Of a stretch of 54,497 bases of DNA, positions 40,990 to 50,725 are shown piece by piece. The stretch comes from an uncultured Verrucomicrobiaceae bacterium (GTDB lineage Bacteria > Verrucomicrobiota > Verrucomicrobiia > Verrucomicrobiales > Verrucomicrobiaceae): NCBI GenBank assembly GCA_937872615.1, contig CALMTT010000076.1:1-54497 (forward strand), given 5' to 3'. A model generated the notes under the pieces. The model saw only the letters and a program-made list of their open reading frames with translations, did not search any database and had not been told where the DNA came from. The translations under genes were made by a program, and so were the position numbers. Within the stretch, counting starts at the first letter, position 1. Each line of letters begins with the position of its first letter.

Positions 40990-43773
40990 CTAGTCCACCA
41001 GCTTTCGAATCTCGATGTCTTTGATCCACGATTCTCCCTTGGAGTTGTAATAGGAGCCAAAGCCCGTCAGGTTTTGCCCGGGTGCTTCTTCGTGCCATGG
41101 TTCTCGATATTTGTAGAGACCGCGGATGTCGCCCTGGACTGCCTCCCGGCCGTCGATGGTCAAGGTCGCAATGCCCTTCCGCACCCGGAGGTGGAAGACC
41201 GAGTTCGCCTTCAGCTCTGCCTCTCCCTGCGGTGAATCCTCCGTCGCGGCGTAGGCATAGGAGACGAGCGCCGCGCCTTTCTTGTTCGGATTAACGCTGA
41301 TGTAGCCCGCCACGGCGGTGGACCAGCCGTTGTAATCCCAGCGGAAGCCCATCAGCACGCCGAGCTGCGCATGATGCAGATCCGCCGGGTTGTCGATGCG
41401 GCCCTTGATCTCGAAATCCAGGCCCACACGAGCATTGAGCACGACCTGGCCCACAGCGCCCTCCCACTGGTTTTTCAGGCTTAGGTGCCCTCCCTCGTGG
41501 TTCCACCAGTCGTTGGTCTTGCTCAGCCACAGCAGGCGCCGCTCGTTCTCCGCAAGCTTGACCCATTCGCCCTTTTGCAGCCTCTTTTCGACGGCGATGG
41601 CAGCCAGCCGCATGCGCACGAGACGCGCACCGTCCTTCGATTTCACCACTTCCGGTGACTTCAGCACTTCCTGGTAAAGCTGGCGTGCCACCTCCCGGTC
41701 AAAACGCACATACGCTTGCTCCGCCTTCTCAAAGGTCCCAAAGGCCGCCTTGTCCGAGCTGAAGAGTCCCAGCATTCCCTTCCACACCACCGCATGCTTG
41801 CCATAGAGGTCAAAGCGCTCCCATGCCTGGCTATGCAGCGGCTTCTTCAGCGAGGCGAGCGCCGCAGCCGCCGTCTCGTAGTCACGGGTGAGGAATGCGT
41901 TCACCACCAGGAAGGAGCGGAGGTAGTGCGCCTCGTTTTCATCCGCCGCCCGCCCCACCATGCCTTTTTGCACCTCCACGACCCGGCGGCAGAGCTCTGG
42001 ATCATCATGCACCGTGTCTTTGCAGGCCAGCTCGCCTGCCACATCACGCACCGCCTTGAAAAGGCGCGAGGGCACAATCGTGTCGTAGCGCTTTGTATCC
42101 GCGCAGGCCTTCCCAAACTCCAGCATCAGCTCGTGGCTTCCGCCCCAGCGGGGACGCCAGGCCCAAAGCAGCGCCTCGTAGGAGGTCATGTGGTCAAAGC
42201 AGGCCGCTGTGGCACGGTCGAACCACGCGCGTTCGTCCACACCGGGCACCCCGTGCCCGGCCATCGTCACCGCGATCATGCGCGAGGCGGCCCAAGGCGC
42301 TTCCTTCTCCTCTTCCCAGGCGCTCACGAGATGGCCGCGGGCCTTTGTCAGCCAGTGCTCAAAGCCTTTCCAGCCATCATCCGTCACCGTCGAGGCCCAG
42401 CCGCTGCCGCGTTTATCCCACGCCTCCTCCACCTCCATGTCTCCCAGCAGCGTGCCGATCACCCATTTCGGCCCCCGGCAGCGATCCATCACCTCCAGGA
42501 GCGATGAGCGCCGCCAGTAGAGAAACTTCGCCAGCGGCCACTCGCCCTGGAACAACTGGCAGATGCCAAACGCATCCTCGCGGTCCCGTGGGGACTCCAG
42601 CGCGGCGATGACCCGCGTTGCCAGTTCCTCGTCGCAACGCTTTTTCAGCTCCTCGTTCCGCGTTGCCTTGGCCCCAGCGTAGGTGGTGCTCCACAGCCAC
42701 GCGGTCACAAATGCCTTCATCGCCTCTGGATCATCGCCTGCCAGCAGACGCTGCCACACGGCCTCCACCTCACGCACCTGCTCCACCGTCGCGTGCTTCG
42801 TGAAGGACTCCAGGAACACACCCACAAAGATGAACAGCGGGTCATCACAGCCGCTCTTCCGCACTTGCTGAAACCTCGCCAACAGTTCCGCGTCCGGTTT
42901 CGTCGTCACTCCGGTGGTTTCGTTACGCGTGCCGCCTTCGTTTAAGAAACGCGCCGCCTGCCGCAGGGCCGAGGTGGCCTCCTCGAGCCAGACGGCCTTG
43001 GCATGCCGTTTCACAAAGCCCTGTGTCAGCATCTTCTCCATCCAGGCTGTCTGCCTCGCTTCAAACTCACGCCACAGGCGGCCAGCCTCGCTGGGCACGG
43101 GAATCGGAGCCACTCGCACCTGCTCACGCCGTGTCAGGGCGTCCACCACCTTCACCTCTGGTGGCGGGGTAAAGACAAACAGATCCTCCGCGGGCTTTTC
43201 AAAGCTCCAGTTCGTGTACACCTGCCGGCGTGACCACGGCTGCCGCGTCACATCATTCACCATCGTGGCCATCTCAGAGCCGCGCATCACCGGACCGCCC
43301 GTTCCGCGCTCCAGCCACAGTTTCAGCCCATACTCGCCGAAAACGAGATCGAACCGCGTGCACGGCACGCCATCAAAACGCTCCTCCACCGGCCTGGCGT
43401 CCGTGCGCATCGTCATTTGCGCAAACAACGAGGTGGCCGCGACCGCGCCGAGGGCCAAGTCGCCTTTTTGGAGCTGTTTCAGCACCTCCGGCTCCTCCAG
43501 CACGAAGCACACTTTCTTCGCCGGGTGGTAAACCCAGCCCTTCGCGCCATTCAATACGATCAAAAGCCCTTCGCCTCCCTTTTGCTCCACACGCAGCTTG
43601 TCCGGCACGGCAAACACCACGCGTGTCACACCTTCCCCGCCCTGCTCCGGTGTGCGGGCCTCCACCGACCACGCGGAGAACGATTCACATCGCTTCACGA
43701 ACGCGTCAAACAACGACGTCTCGGCGGCTAGGACCGCCGGGCAGCACAGCAACAACAGAAAGAATCGGCACAT
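40990..43773 (-). CDS. Large secreted protein: LolA-like N-terminus, LamG-like C-terminus
   Basis: A 927-residue exported protein with a signal peptide from start 43773 (MCRFFLLLLCCPAVLA). The first 215 residues follow the outer-membrane lipoprotein carrier LolA/DUF2092 pattern (FDAFVKRCESFSAWSVEAR, VVFAVPDKLRVEQKGGEG, GVPCTRFDLVFGEYGLKL). A long helical middle part of about 500 residues looks like TPR-like repeats (AAAALASLKKPLHSQ). The last 170 residues are a LamG/DUF1080-like jelly roll (NARVGLDFEIKGRIDNP, HLRVRKGIATLTIDGREA, WIKDIEIRKL). This three-part combination is unusual and its function unknown. Confidence 0.75.
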   Translation of the reverse strand: MCRFFLLLLCCPAVLAAETSLFDAFVKRCESFSAWSVEARTPEQGGEGVTRVVFAVPDKLRVEQKGGEGLLIVLNGAKGWVYHPAKKVCFVLEEPEVLKQLQKGDLALGAVAATSLFAQMTMRTDARPVEERFDGVPCTRFDLVFGEYGLKLWLERGTGGPVMRGSEMATMVNDVTRQPWSRRQVYTNWSFEKPAEDLFVFTPPPEVKVVDALTRREQVRVAPIPVPSEAGRLWREFEARQTAWMEKMLTQGFVKRHAKAVWLEEATSALRQAARFLNEGGTRNETTGVTTKPDAELLARFQQVRKSGCDDPLFIFVGVFLESFTKHATVEQVREVEAVWQRLLAGDDPEAMKAFVTAWLWSTTYAGAKATRNEELKKRCDEELATRVIAALESPRDREDAFGICQLFQGEWPLAKFLYWRRSSLLEVMDRCRGPKWVIGTLLGDMEVEEAWDKRGSGWASTVTDDGWKGFEHWLTKARGHLVSAWEEEKEAPWAASRMIAVTMAGHGVPGVDERAWFDRATAACFDHMTSYEALLWAWRPRWGGSHELMLEFGKACADTKRYDTIVPSRLFKAVRDVAGELACKDTVHDDPELCRRVVEVQKGMVGRAADENEAHYLRSFLVVNAFLTRDYETAAAALASLKKPLHSQAWERFDLYGKHAVVWKGMLGLFSSDKAAFGTFEKAEQAYVRFDREVARQLYQEVLKSPEVVKSKDGARLVRMRLAAIAVEKRLQKGEWVKLAENERRLLWLSKTNDWWNHEGGHLSLKNQWEGAVGQVVLNARVGLDFEIKGRIDNPADLHHAQLGVLMGFRWDYNGWSTAVAGYISVNPNKKGAALVSYAYAATEDSPQGEAELKANSVFHLRVRKGIATLTIDGREAVQGDIRGLYKYREPWHEEAPGQNLTGFGSYYNSKGESWIKDIEIRKLVD

Positions 43774-43821
43774 CTTGCGATTCAAAGCGAACAAGCACGC
43801 CGCGGTCAAGCCTTCCGCCCC

Positions 43822-43844
43822 TTGTCATTCTGAATTCGTCATTT
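43822..43844. repeat. Intergenic copy of the signal-peptide repeat motif
   Basis: CATTCTGAATTCGTCATT (43826-43843), between the divergent genes at 43773 and 43883, matches at 16 of 18 positions both a segment within the sulfatase signal-peptide codons at 36591 and a reverse-strand segment at 13772-13789. Presence between genes shows the motif is not simply produced by signal-peptide coding constraints. Confidence 0.6.
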
Positions 43845-43882
43845 GAAACGCCCTTTGCTCTGAGGCATGCAACCGGCTCCCC

Positions 43883-45505
43883 ATGCCCAACGAAGCCCAA
43901 ATCGCCCGCCGCCGCTCTTTCGCGATCATTTCGCACCCGGACGCCGGTAAAACGACGCTCACCGAAAAGCTCCTGCTCTACGGCGGTGCCGTCGCGCTCG
44001 CGGGCAGCGTTACCGCACGCAAAAACCAACGGGCGACGACTTCCGACTGGATGGAGCTGGAAAAGCAGCGCGGCATCTCCGTGAGCTCCACCGTGCTGCA
44101 GTTCGAATACAAGGACAGCATCGTGAACCTGCTCGACACACCGGGTCACAAGGACTTCTCCGAGGACACTTACCGCGTGCTCACCGCCGTGGACGCCGCG
44201 ATCATGGTGATCGATGCCGGTAAAGGGATCGAGGCGCAGACGCGGAAGCTCTTCGAGGTGTGCCGCCGCCGCGGCGTTCCCATCTTCACCTTCATGAACA
44301 AGCTCGACCGTCCGGCGCGCGAGCCTTTGACGCTGCTCGATGAACTGGAAACCGTGCTCGGCATCGGCGCGTGCGCCATCAATTGGCCGCTCGGTCTCGG
44401 CCAGCAGTTCCGCGGTGTGTATGACCGCATCAGCAAGGATGTGCATCTTTTTGAACGCACGGCCCATGGTGCCTACCGCGCCCCTGAAAAGGTCGGCGGA
44501 CTCGATGACGACTTTGTCGCCAAACACATCGCCAGCGATGCGCTCGAGCAGGCAAAAATGGAGATCGAGATGCTCGAAGGCGCCGGCCATGCCTACGACC
44601 GCAAAAAGATCGACCGTGGCGAGCTCACGCCCGTCTTTTTCGGCAGTGCGAGCAACAACTTCGGTGTCCAGTTGCTCCTCGACGGCTTCCTCGACCTCGC
44701 GCCGCCACCTGCGCCGCGCATGGCCGTGGGCGACCGCATCATCGAGCCGACTCAGGAGGCTTTTTCCGGCTTCGTCTTCAAAATCCAGGCCAACATGGAC
44801 CCGCGTCATCGCGACCGCATGAGCTTCATCCGCATCGTCAGCGGCAAATTCGAGCGTGACATGCAGGCCGTGCACACGCGCACCGGCAAGACCGTGCGCC
44901 TCGCCAACTCGCAGAAGCTTTTCGCGCAGGATCGCGAGACCGTGAACGAGTCCTACGCCGGTGATGTCGTCGGCATCGTGGGCAATTACGGCTTCGGCAT
45001 CGGCGACACGCTCTCCACCGATCCGAAGATCAAATTCGACGAGATCCCCCGCTTCGCGCCCGAAGTCTTCGCCTACCTCCACAACCCCAGCACCGCGCAC
45101 TACAAACGCTTCCGCGAAGGTTTGGAGCAGCTCCTCAGCGAGGGGGTGGTGCAGCAATTCATCCAGCCGCATGCCGGCCAACGCGTTCCCTTGCTCGGAG
45201 CCGTCGGTCCGCTGCAGTTCGAAGTCGTGCAATACCGCCTCGAAAGCGAATACAACGCCACCAGCCGCCTGGAGCAGGCACCCTACACCGTGCTGCGCTG
45301 GGTGCGCACGAAGGACGGCGGTGCCATCGAGGACTTCGACATCCCGAGCGGCGTGACCACCGCTCAAGACGCCGAAAACCGCTGGGTCGTCTTCTTCAGC
45401 GACCAATGGGCCATCAACTACTTCGAGCGCCGCAATCCAAACGCCGAATTGTCCGAGATCCCGTGGGATGAAGTCGAGAAGGCAAAGGTCGAAGACGCCG
45501 CGTAA
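43883..45505 (+). CDS. prfC: Peptide chain release factor 3
   Basis: A 540-residue translational GTPase that recycles release factors 1 and 2 from the ribosome. GTPase motifs are ISHPDAGKTTL (P-loop), a switch I region with QRGISVSSTVLQF, DTPGHKDFSEDTYR and NKLDRP. RF3-specific segments include AINWPLGLGQQFRGVYDR and VNESYAGDVVGIVGNYGFGIG. The C-terminal domain is complete (DFDIPSGVTTAQDAENRW). Length is near the usual 525-530 residues. It converges with the esterase gene. Confidence 0.97.
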   Translation: MPNEAQIARRRSFAIISHPDAGKTTLTEKLLLYGGAVALAGSVTARKNQRATTSDWMELEKQRGISVSSTVLQFEYKDSIVNLLDTPGHKDFSEDTYRVLTAVDAAIMVIDAGKGIEAQTRKLFEVCRRRGVPIFTFMNKLDRPAREPLTLLDELETVLGIGACAINWPLGLGQQFRGVYDRISKDVHLFERTAHGAYRAPEKVGGLDDDFVAKHIASDALEQAKMEIEMLEGAGHAYDRKKIDRGELTPVFFGSASNNFGVQLLLDGFLDLAPPPAPRMAVGDRIIEPTQEAFSGFVFKIQANMDPRHRDRMSFIRIVSGKFERDMQAVHTRTGKTVRLANSQKLFAQDRETVNESYAGDVVGIVGNYGFGIGDTLSTDPKIKFDEIPRFAPEVFAYLHNPSTAHYKRFREGLEQLLSEGVVQQFIQPHAGQRVPLLGAVGPLQFEVVQYRLESEYNATSRLEQAPYTVLRWVRTKDGGAIEDFDIPSGVTTAQDAENRWVVFFSDQWAINYFERRNPNAELSEIPWDEVEKAKVEDAA

Positions 45506-45511
45506 ATCGCG

Positions 45512-46402
45512 TCAGTCCTTCTTCACCGTGCCGAGGTGCTTTTTGAAGAACGCATCGGCGATGTCCACCGTCTCGGCGCACCACGGATCACTCATCCAGA
45601 AGGGATGCGGAGCGTGTTTGAGCGTGTGAACGGCGGTTTCGATGCCGAGCGCCTTCAGCTTCTCCATCATCTCGGCGCGACCGATCTTGAGCGTGTCTTT
45701 TTCCCCTTCGATGAAGATCGTCGGGCACATACCAGCACGCACATGGGTGATGGGCGAGGCCGCGGCGTAGAGATCGGGCTTCTCAGCGGCGGTGGAGCCA
45801 AAGAAGAGCGCCGCGCCCTCGTTGGTCTTGTCCTTGTTCGCGGCCACGAGGTCCTGCGTGGCGGCCATGACGATGCAGGCCTTCACCGCGCTGCTTTGAT
45901 CTTTGAAGGGGCCATCGCCCTCAAACGCTGCGAGGCCGCTGGTCATCGCCGTGAGGCCGGAGAGATGCCCGCCGGCGCTGCCGCCCATGCATCCGATGCG
46001 CTCGGGGTTGATCTTGAGTTCCTTCGCATGCGAACGCAGGCAGCGGAGCGCGGCTTTGCAGTCGTGAATGGCCGCGGGATACTTCGCCTCGGTGGAGAGA
46101 CGGTAGCTGACGAGCGCGGTGACAAAGCCACGCTGCGCGAGACGCTCCATCATCGGCTTGTCCGCCTCCACCTGACGTGCCTTCCAACCGCCGCCGTGGA
46201 TGTCGAGGATGCAGGGATAGCTGCCGGGAGCATCCGGGACGTAAACGTAGAGCTCCACATTGTGCTCGGGATGCTTCTCGACCTCGATGGTCTTCAAGGT
46301 GAAGCCCGCAGGCGTCTGCGGATTGAGCTTTTTCCAATTCGGCGGTGCGTCTGCGGCATGGATCGAAAAGGCAAGGGCAAGGAAAAGAGCGAGGCGCTTC
46401 AT
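45512..46402 (-). CDS. Secreted alpha/beta hydrolase (BD-FAE/esterase-like)
   Basis: A 296-residue exported esterase. Start MKRLALFLALAFS at 46402 begins the signal peptide. The oxyanion motif is ILDIHGGGW (HGGG at 69-72), the nucleophile is S142 in GCMGGSAGGHLSG, the acid Asp is in EGEKDTLKIG and the His in HAPHPFW. The family (BD-FAE, related to Aes/feruloyl esterases) cleaves acyl groups from sugars; with several secreted hydrolases nearby, such a role is plausible. It faces a divergent dehydrogenase gene, with 43 bases between starts. Confidence 0.9.
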   Translation of the reverse strand: MKRLALFLALAFSIHAADAPPNWKKLNPQTPAGFTLKTIEVEKHPEHNVELYVYVPDAPGSYPCILDIHGGGWKARQVEADKPMMERLAQRGFVTALVSYRLSTEAKYPAAIHDCKAALRCLRSHAKELKINPERIGCMGGSAGGHLSGLTAMTSGLAAFEGDGPFKDQSSAVKACIVMAATQDLVAANKDKTNEGAALFFGSTAAEKPDLYAAASPITHVRAGMCPTIFIEGEKDTLKIGRAEMMEKLKALGIETAVHTLKHAPHPFWMSDPWCAETVDIADAFFKKHLGTVKKD

Positions 46403-46445
46403 GTGGCTGGCATGAACTCCGCCTTCACGTCGTTCTTTCCCGCGC

Positions 46446-47264
46446 ATGACCTTCTCTCACGACCGCATTGGCATCATCGGCATGGGCCTGATGGGCAGCG
46501 CTGTGATGAAACGCACCGGCGCGGCCTGCGGCTGGGATTTGGATCCTTCGCGTTGCGTGAACGCAGCCACCGCAGACGAGGTTTTCAGCCGCTGCGAGGT
46601 CGTTTTCCTCTGCCTGCCTCACTCCGGCATCGTGCGCGAGGTTTTGAGCCACGCGACCCTGAAGCCCGACCTCATCGTGATCGACACCACGACGGGCGAT
46701 CCGGCCGAAATGGCTGCTCTCGGCAGTGAATTGGCGTCAAAAGGCATCCATTACCTCGACGCGACGATTTCCGGCAGCAGCGCCCAACTCGCCAACGGAG
46801 ACGTTTTGATCATGGCAGGTGGTGAAGCGGCCGTTTTTGAGCGCTGCCGTGATTTGTTCGCCCAACTGGGCCGCGATGCCGTTCACACCGGCCCGTGCGG
46901 CAGCGGTGCGAAGATGAAACTCGTCACCAATCTTGTCCTCGGCCTCAATCGCGCTGCTTTGGCCGAAGGACTCGTTTTTGCCGATGAGCTCGGCGTGGAC
47001 GGAAAGCAGGCGTTGGATGTCTTGCGCCGCAGCATGGCCTACTCCCGCATCATGGACACGAAGGGCGAAAAGATGCTGGAACGCGATTTCACTCCGCAAG
47101 CCAAGCTCTCGCAGCATCTCAAAGACGTGCGTCTGATGCTCTCCGCCAGTTCCATTCCGCTGCCGCTGAGCGAAACGCATCGCCAGCTTCTCGAAAAAGC
47201 CGAGGTGCTCGGTTTTGGCGAGGCGGACAACAGCGCGGTGATCGAAGCCATCTCCCAACCATGA
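46446..47264 (+). CDS. 3-hydroxyisobutyrate dehydrogenase-like oxidoreductase
   Basis: A 272-residue NAD(P)-dependent beta-hydroxyacid dehydrogenase. The N-terminal Rossmann motif is IGIIGMGLMGSAVM; then VVFLCLPHSG, the substrate-binding segment LDATISGSSAQLANG, and the catalytic-Lys block GSGAKMKLVTNLVLGLNRAALAEG. Length is a little short of the usual 290. Substrate could be hydroxyisobutyrate, tartronate semialdehyde or a similar acid. Its stop overlaps the start of the MFS gene (ATGA), so both act in one pathway, probably uptake and oxidation of a sugar acid. Confidence 0.92.
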   Translation: MTFSHDRIGIIGMGLMGSAVMKRTGAACGWDLDPSRCVNAATADEVFSRCEVVFLCLPHSGIVREVLSHATLKPDLIVIDTTTGDPAEMAALGSELASKGIHYLDATISGSSAQLANGDVLIMAGGEAAVFERCRDLFAQLGRDAVHTGPCGSGAKMKLVTNLVLGLNRAALAEGLVFADELGVDGKQALDVLRRSMAYSRIMDTKGEKMLERDFTPQAKLSQHLKDVRLMLSASSIPLPLSETHRQLLEKAEVLGFGEADNSAVIEAISQP

Positions 47265-48487
47265 CCGCCCGCCAACGCTACCTCGTGCTCGTGACCAGCT
47301 TTCTCGCGTTGGTGTTTGATGGCGTGGAACTCGGGTTGATGCCGGTGGCATCGCTTTCGGTGTCGAAAAGCCTGCTGGGAACGGCTTTCACGCCGGAGCT
47401 GGGTGGCGAGTGGTTTGCGCGGTTCACCGCGGCACTGATGCTCGGCGCGGCGATCGGCGGCATTGCGCTCGGCAGTCTCGGAGATCGCGTGGGACGCACG
47501 CGGGCGATGGGTGTGTGCATCTTGTTTTACTCGGTCTTCGCGGCGCTCGGCGCTTATGCGCAGGATCAGTGGCAGATGCTGGCGCTGCGTTTTTTGGTGG
47601 GGCTCGGCGTGGGTGGGTTGTGGCCAAATGGCATCGCGCTCGTTTCGGAATGCTGGAGCGGCGCATCAAGGCCGCTGGTGTCCGGCGCGATGATGGCGGG
47701 GCTGAATGCGGGCATTCTGCTGCTCTCGCAGATGGCGTTGAAGTGGTCGATCACACCGGAGTCGTGGCGCTGGGTATTTCAATTCGCGGGCGCACCGGCA
47801 TTGCTGGGGCTTTTTGTGCTGCTCGTGCTGCCGGAGTCGCCGAAATGGCTCGCGACGCGTGGCGAGGTGAAGGCCGTGACACCGCTGCGCGAGCTCTTCC
47901 AACCTTCGCTGATTCGTTTCACTCTCATCGGCATCTTCATCAGCGCCATTCCGATGGTGGGTGCGTGGTCGGCGAGCAAGTGGATGATCCCGTGGGCCGA
48001 TAAAATCGCCGGTTCGGCCAACGCGGGCTACAAAGCAGCGACGCAGGGCTGGTGGGCGCTTGGCGCGACGTTGGGAAGTTTTGCCGGAGCGCAGTTCGCG
48101 AGCTGGATGGGAAGGCGGCAAAGCTATGCGATCATAAGTGCGGCGACGTTTGCGATCACCTTCGTGATGTTTCAGATGACCGCTCCGCTGCGTGAGGGGT
48201 TTCACGCCGTGGTCTTCACGCAAGGCTTCGTGGCCACGCTGTTCTTCGGCTGGCTGGCGCTGTATCTGCCGGAGCTGTTTCCCACCCGCGTGCGTGCCAC
48301 GGGCAGCGGCCTGGCCTATAATTCTGGCCGCTTCGCGACGGCGTTTGGCGTGCTCGCAGCCGGTTTTCTCTTTTCAGCCATGGGCGGTGACTATCCACGC
48401 GTCGGCACCATCTGCGCCGGCATTTACGCGCTGGGCTGCGTGGTCATCTGGTGGGCACCGGATACGCGAAAAGGTCTCTCCGATTAA
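47261..48487 (+). CDS. MFS transporter, organic/sugar acid type
   Basis: A 408-residue carrier with about twelve helices. MFS motif A is GSLGDRVGRTRAM, and LRFLVGLGVGGLWPNGIALVSE fits motif B/C; LPESPKWLATRGE ends the first half. The repeat of the loop after helix 8 is ASWMGRRQSYA. The overall pattern suits the sugar acid or aromatic acid:H+ symporter families. Coupled by a four-base overlap to the dehydrogenase at 46446. It converges with and overlaps the helicase stop by four bases. Confidence 0.9.
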   Translation: MTARQRYLVLVTSFLALVFDGVELGLMPVASLSVSKSLLGTAFTPELGGEWFARFTAALMLGAAIGGIALGSLGDRVGRTRAMGVCILFYSVFAALGAYAQDQWQMLALRFLVGLGVGGLWPNGIALVSECWSGASRPLVSGAMMAGLNAGILLLSQMALKWSITPESWRWVFQFAGAPALLGLFVLLVLPESPKWLATRGEVKAVTPLRELFQPSLIRFTLIGIFISAIPMVGAWSASKWMIPWADKIAGSANAGYKAATQGWWALGATLGSFAGAQFASWMGRRQSYAIISAATFAITFVMFQMTAPLREGFHAVVFTQGFVATLFFGWLALYLPELFPTRVRATGSGLAYNSGRFATAFGVLAAGFLFSAMGGDYPRVGTICAGIYALGCVVIWWAPDTRKGLSD

Positions 48488-50646
48488 AGCAAACCGAGCA
48501 ATCCAGTGAAGCGCTTGCGGCTTTCCTGCTTGCTCACGGCGAGCGAGAGCGCCCGCTCATCGCCGACGAGGATGCAGAGCTTTTTGGCGCGGGTGATGGC
48601 GGTGTAGATGAGGCTGCGCTCGAGCAGGACGTAGTGCTGCGTGCTGACGGGGATGATGACGCAGGGGAATTCGCTGCCCTGGCTCTTGTGAATGGTGAGG
48701 GCGTAGGCCGGTTGGAGCTCGTCGAGCTCGCCGGGCTCGTATTCGACAGTGCGCTGGGCATCGAAGCGAACGTGGAGCTTCACCGGATCGGCGTCGATGG
48801 CAGTGATGTGGCCGATGTCGCCATTGAAGACCTCTTTGTCGTAGTTGTTGTGCGTCTGGATGACCTTGTCGCCGACGCGGAAGGTCGTTTGAAAGCGCTC
48901 GATCTCGAATTTGACCTCGTTCGGCGGATTGAGCGCGAGCTGGAGCGAGTGGTTCAATGAGGCGGTGCCGAGGAGGTTGCGATTCATCGGCGTGAGCACC
49001 TGGATATCGGAGATGGGATCAAAGCCGTATTTGGCTGGCAGGCGCGTGTGGGCGAGCTGGACGATCAAATCGCGGACCTCCTCCGGCTCGCTGGCTTCGA
49101 GGAAAAAGAAGTCGCTGCGGCTGGCGGGCTTCAAATCGGGCACCTGGCCGCGATTGATGGCGTGGGCACTCGTGATGATGCGGCTGCTGGCAGCCTGGCG
49201 GAAGATTTCCGTGAGCTTCACGCAGGGCACCGCGCCGCTGGCGATCAAATCATGCAGCACCATGCCGGGGCCGACAGATGGAAGCTGATCGGCATCGCCC
49301 ACGATGAGCAAATGAGCGCCCGGTGGCAGCGCGGAGAGAAACTGCGCCATGAGCGGCGCATCAATCATCGAGGCCTCATCGACGACAAAGAGATCGCCGA
49401 CGAGCGGCTTGCCGCGATGGCGACCCCACTGACCTTCGCCTTGATACTCGAGCAGACGGTGGAGCGTCTTCGCCTCGAGGCCGGTGCTTTCGCTGAGTCG
49501 CTTCGCGGCGCGGCCGGTGGGCGCGGCGAGGACGAGTTTGACCTGCTTGCTCTGCAAAATGAGCAGGATGCTGCGAAGGATGGTGGTCTTCCCGACGCCG
49601 GGACCGCCGGTGATGATAAGCAGGCGCTGACGCAAAGCCTCGCGCACGGCCCGCTGCTGGCTTTCGGCCAGTTCCTTGCCGGTTTTCTTCATCACCCAGG
49701 CCAGCGCGGCATCCTCGTCGATGCTCGGGTAGCTCGCGGGTGTGGAAACGAGGCCTTTCACATTCGTGGCGATGCTTTGCTCGGCGGCGCGGAGATGCGG
49801 AAGATACAAAAACTCACCGTGACGCTCGATTTGGCTGTTCTCGATGAGGGGCTCGATTTGAGAGCGAACGAGCTCGTCGGAAGCGCCGAGGAGTTCGAGA
49901 GCCTTTTCGAGGGTTTTGGCCTCGGGGAAGCAGCAGTGACCACTTTGAGCCGCCGTCTCCAAAACATGCAAAAGACCGGCTTTGAGGCGCTCCGGGGCAT
50001 CATTGGCCACGCCGAGCCGATACGCGATGTCGTCGGCGGTTTTGAAGCCGATACCGCGGATGTCCTGCGCGAGGCGATACGGGTTCTCCTTCAGCACCAC
50101 CTGCGCTTCATCGCCGTAGGTCTTGTAGATGCGCAATGCCCGCGACGAGCTGATGCCATGCTGATGCAAGAAGAGCATGATGCTGTGGAGGGCCTTTTGC
50201 CTCATCCACGACTCGCGAATCTCCAGCCGGCGCTTTTTGCCGACCCCCTCGACGTCTTCGAGCTTTTTCGATTCGTTCTCGATGATCTCGAAGACCTTGG
50301 GGCCGAATTTCTCGACGATGCGCTTCGCATGCGCCGGGCCGATGCCCTTGATCAAACCGCTGCCGAGGTATCTCTCGATGCCGCCGAGCGAATCCGGCCG
50401 CTTCAGCTTCAACTCATCCGCTTTGAACTGCGGCCCGAAGTCTCGATTCGGCTCCCAAATGCCCCGCGCCTCAAATTCCTCGCCCGCGACGACACGTGGG
50501 GCCTTGCCGAGCAAGCTTGCCGTGCCGCTTTTGCCCTCCGGGACGATCTTGAGGATGCAGTAGCCGTTCTCCTCATTGTGAAACACCACACGCTCGACGA
50601 GCCCGCGAAGGGTCTCGGCTTTGGTGGTGGCTCGTGGAGGTGGCAT
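48484..50646 (-). CDS. recD2: RecD2-like DNA helicase
   Basis: A 720-residue SF1B helicase of the RecD2/TraA type, which unwinds DNA 5' to 3' in repair. An N-terminal OB-like and helix-hairpin-helix region (GSGLIKGIGPAHAKRIVEKFG, DVEGVGKKRR, IRGIGFKTADDIAYRLG) precedes the motor: Walker A GGPGVGKTTILRS, motif AAPTGRAAKRL, Walker B FVVDEASMID, GDADQLPSVGPG, and the C-terminal TIHKSQGSEF and YTAITRAKK motifs. Length is typical. It is divergent from the sensor gene. RecD2 proteins usually function outside RecBCD, and no recBC genes are seen here. Confidence 0.96.
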   Translation of the reverse strand: MPPPRATTKAETLRGLVERVVFHNEENGYCILKIVPEGKSGTASLLGKAPRVVAGEEFEARGIWEPNRDFGPQFKADELKLKRPDSLGGIERYLGSGLIKGIGPAHAKRIVEKFGPKVFEIIENESKKLEDVEGVGKKRRLEIRESWMRQKALHSIMLFLHQHGISSSRALRIYKTYGDEAQVVLKENPYRLAQDIRGIGFKTADDIAYRLGVANDAPERLKAGLLHVLETAAQSGHCCFPEAKTLEKALELLGASDELVRSQIEPLIENSQIERHGEFLYLPHLRAAEQSIATNVKGLVSTPASYPSIDEDAALAWVMKKTGKELAESQQRAVREALRQRLLIITGGPGVGKTTILRSILLILQSKQVKLVLAAPTGRAAKRLSESTGLEAKTLHRLLEYQGEGQWGRHRGKPLVGDLFVVDEASMIDAPLMAQFLSALPPGAHLLIVGDADQLPSVGPGMVLHDLIASGAVPCVKLTEIFRQAASSRIITSAHAINRGQVPDLKPASRSDFFFLEASEPEEVRDLIVQLAHTRLPAKYGFDPISDIQVLTPMNRNLLGTASLNHSLQLALNPPNEVKFEIERFQTTFRVGDKVIQTHNNYDKEVFNGDIGHITAIDADPVKLHVRFDAQRTVEYEPGELDELQPAYALTIHKSQGSEFPCVIIPVSTQHYVLLERSLIYTAITRAKKLCILVGDERALSLAVSKQESRKRFTGLLGLL

Positions 50647-50725
50647 GGGGACAGACTAGACACGCCACAGGGGCCTGCGAGGGCGAATCTGCGCCGGGGG
50701 CGATCCCTCGTGGTCTTGGCGGGCC

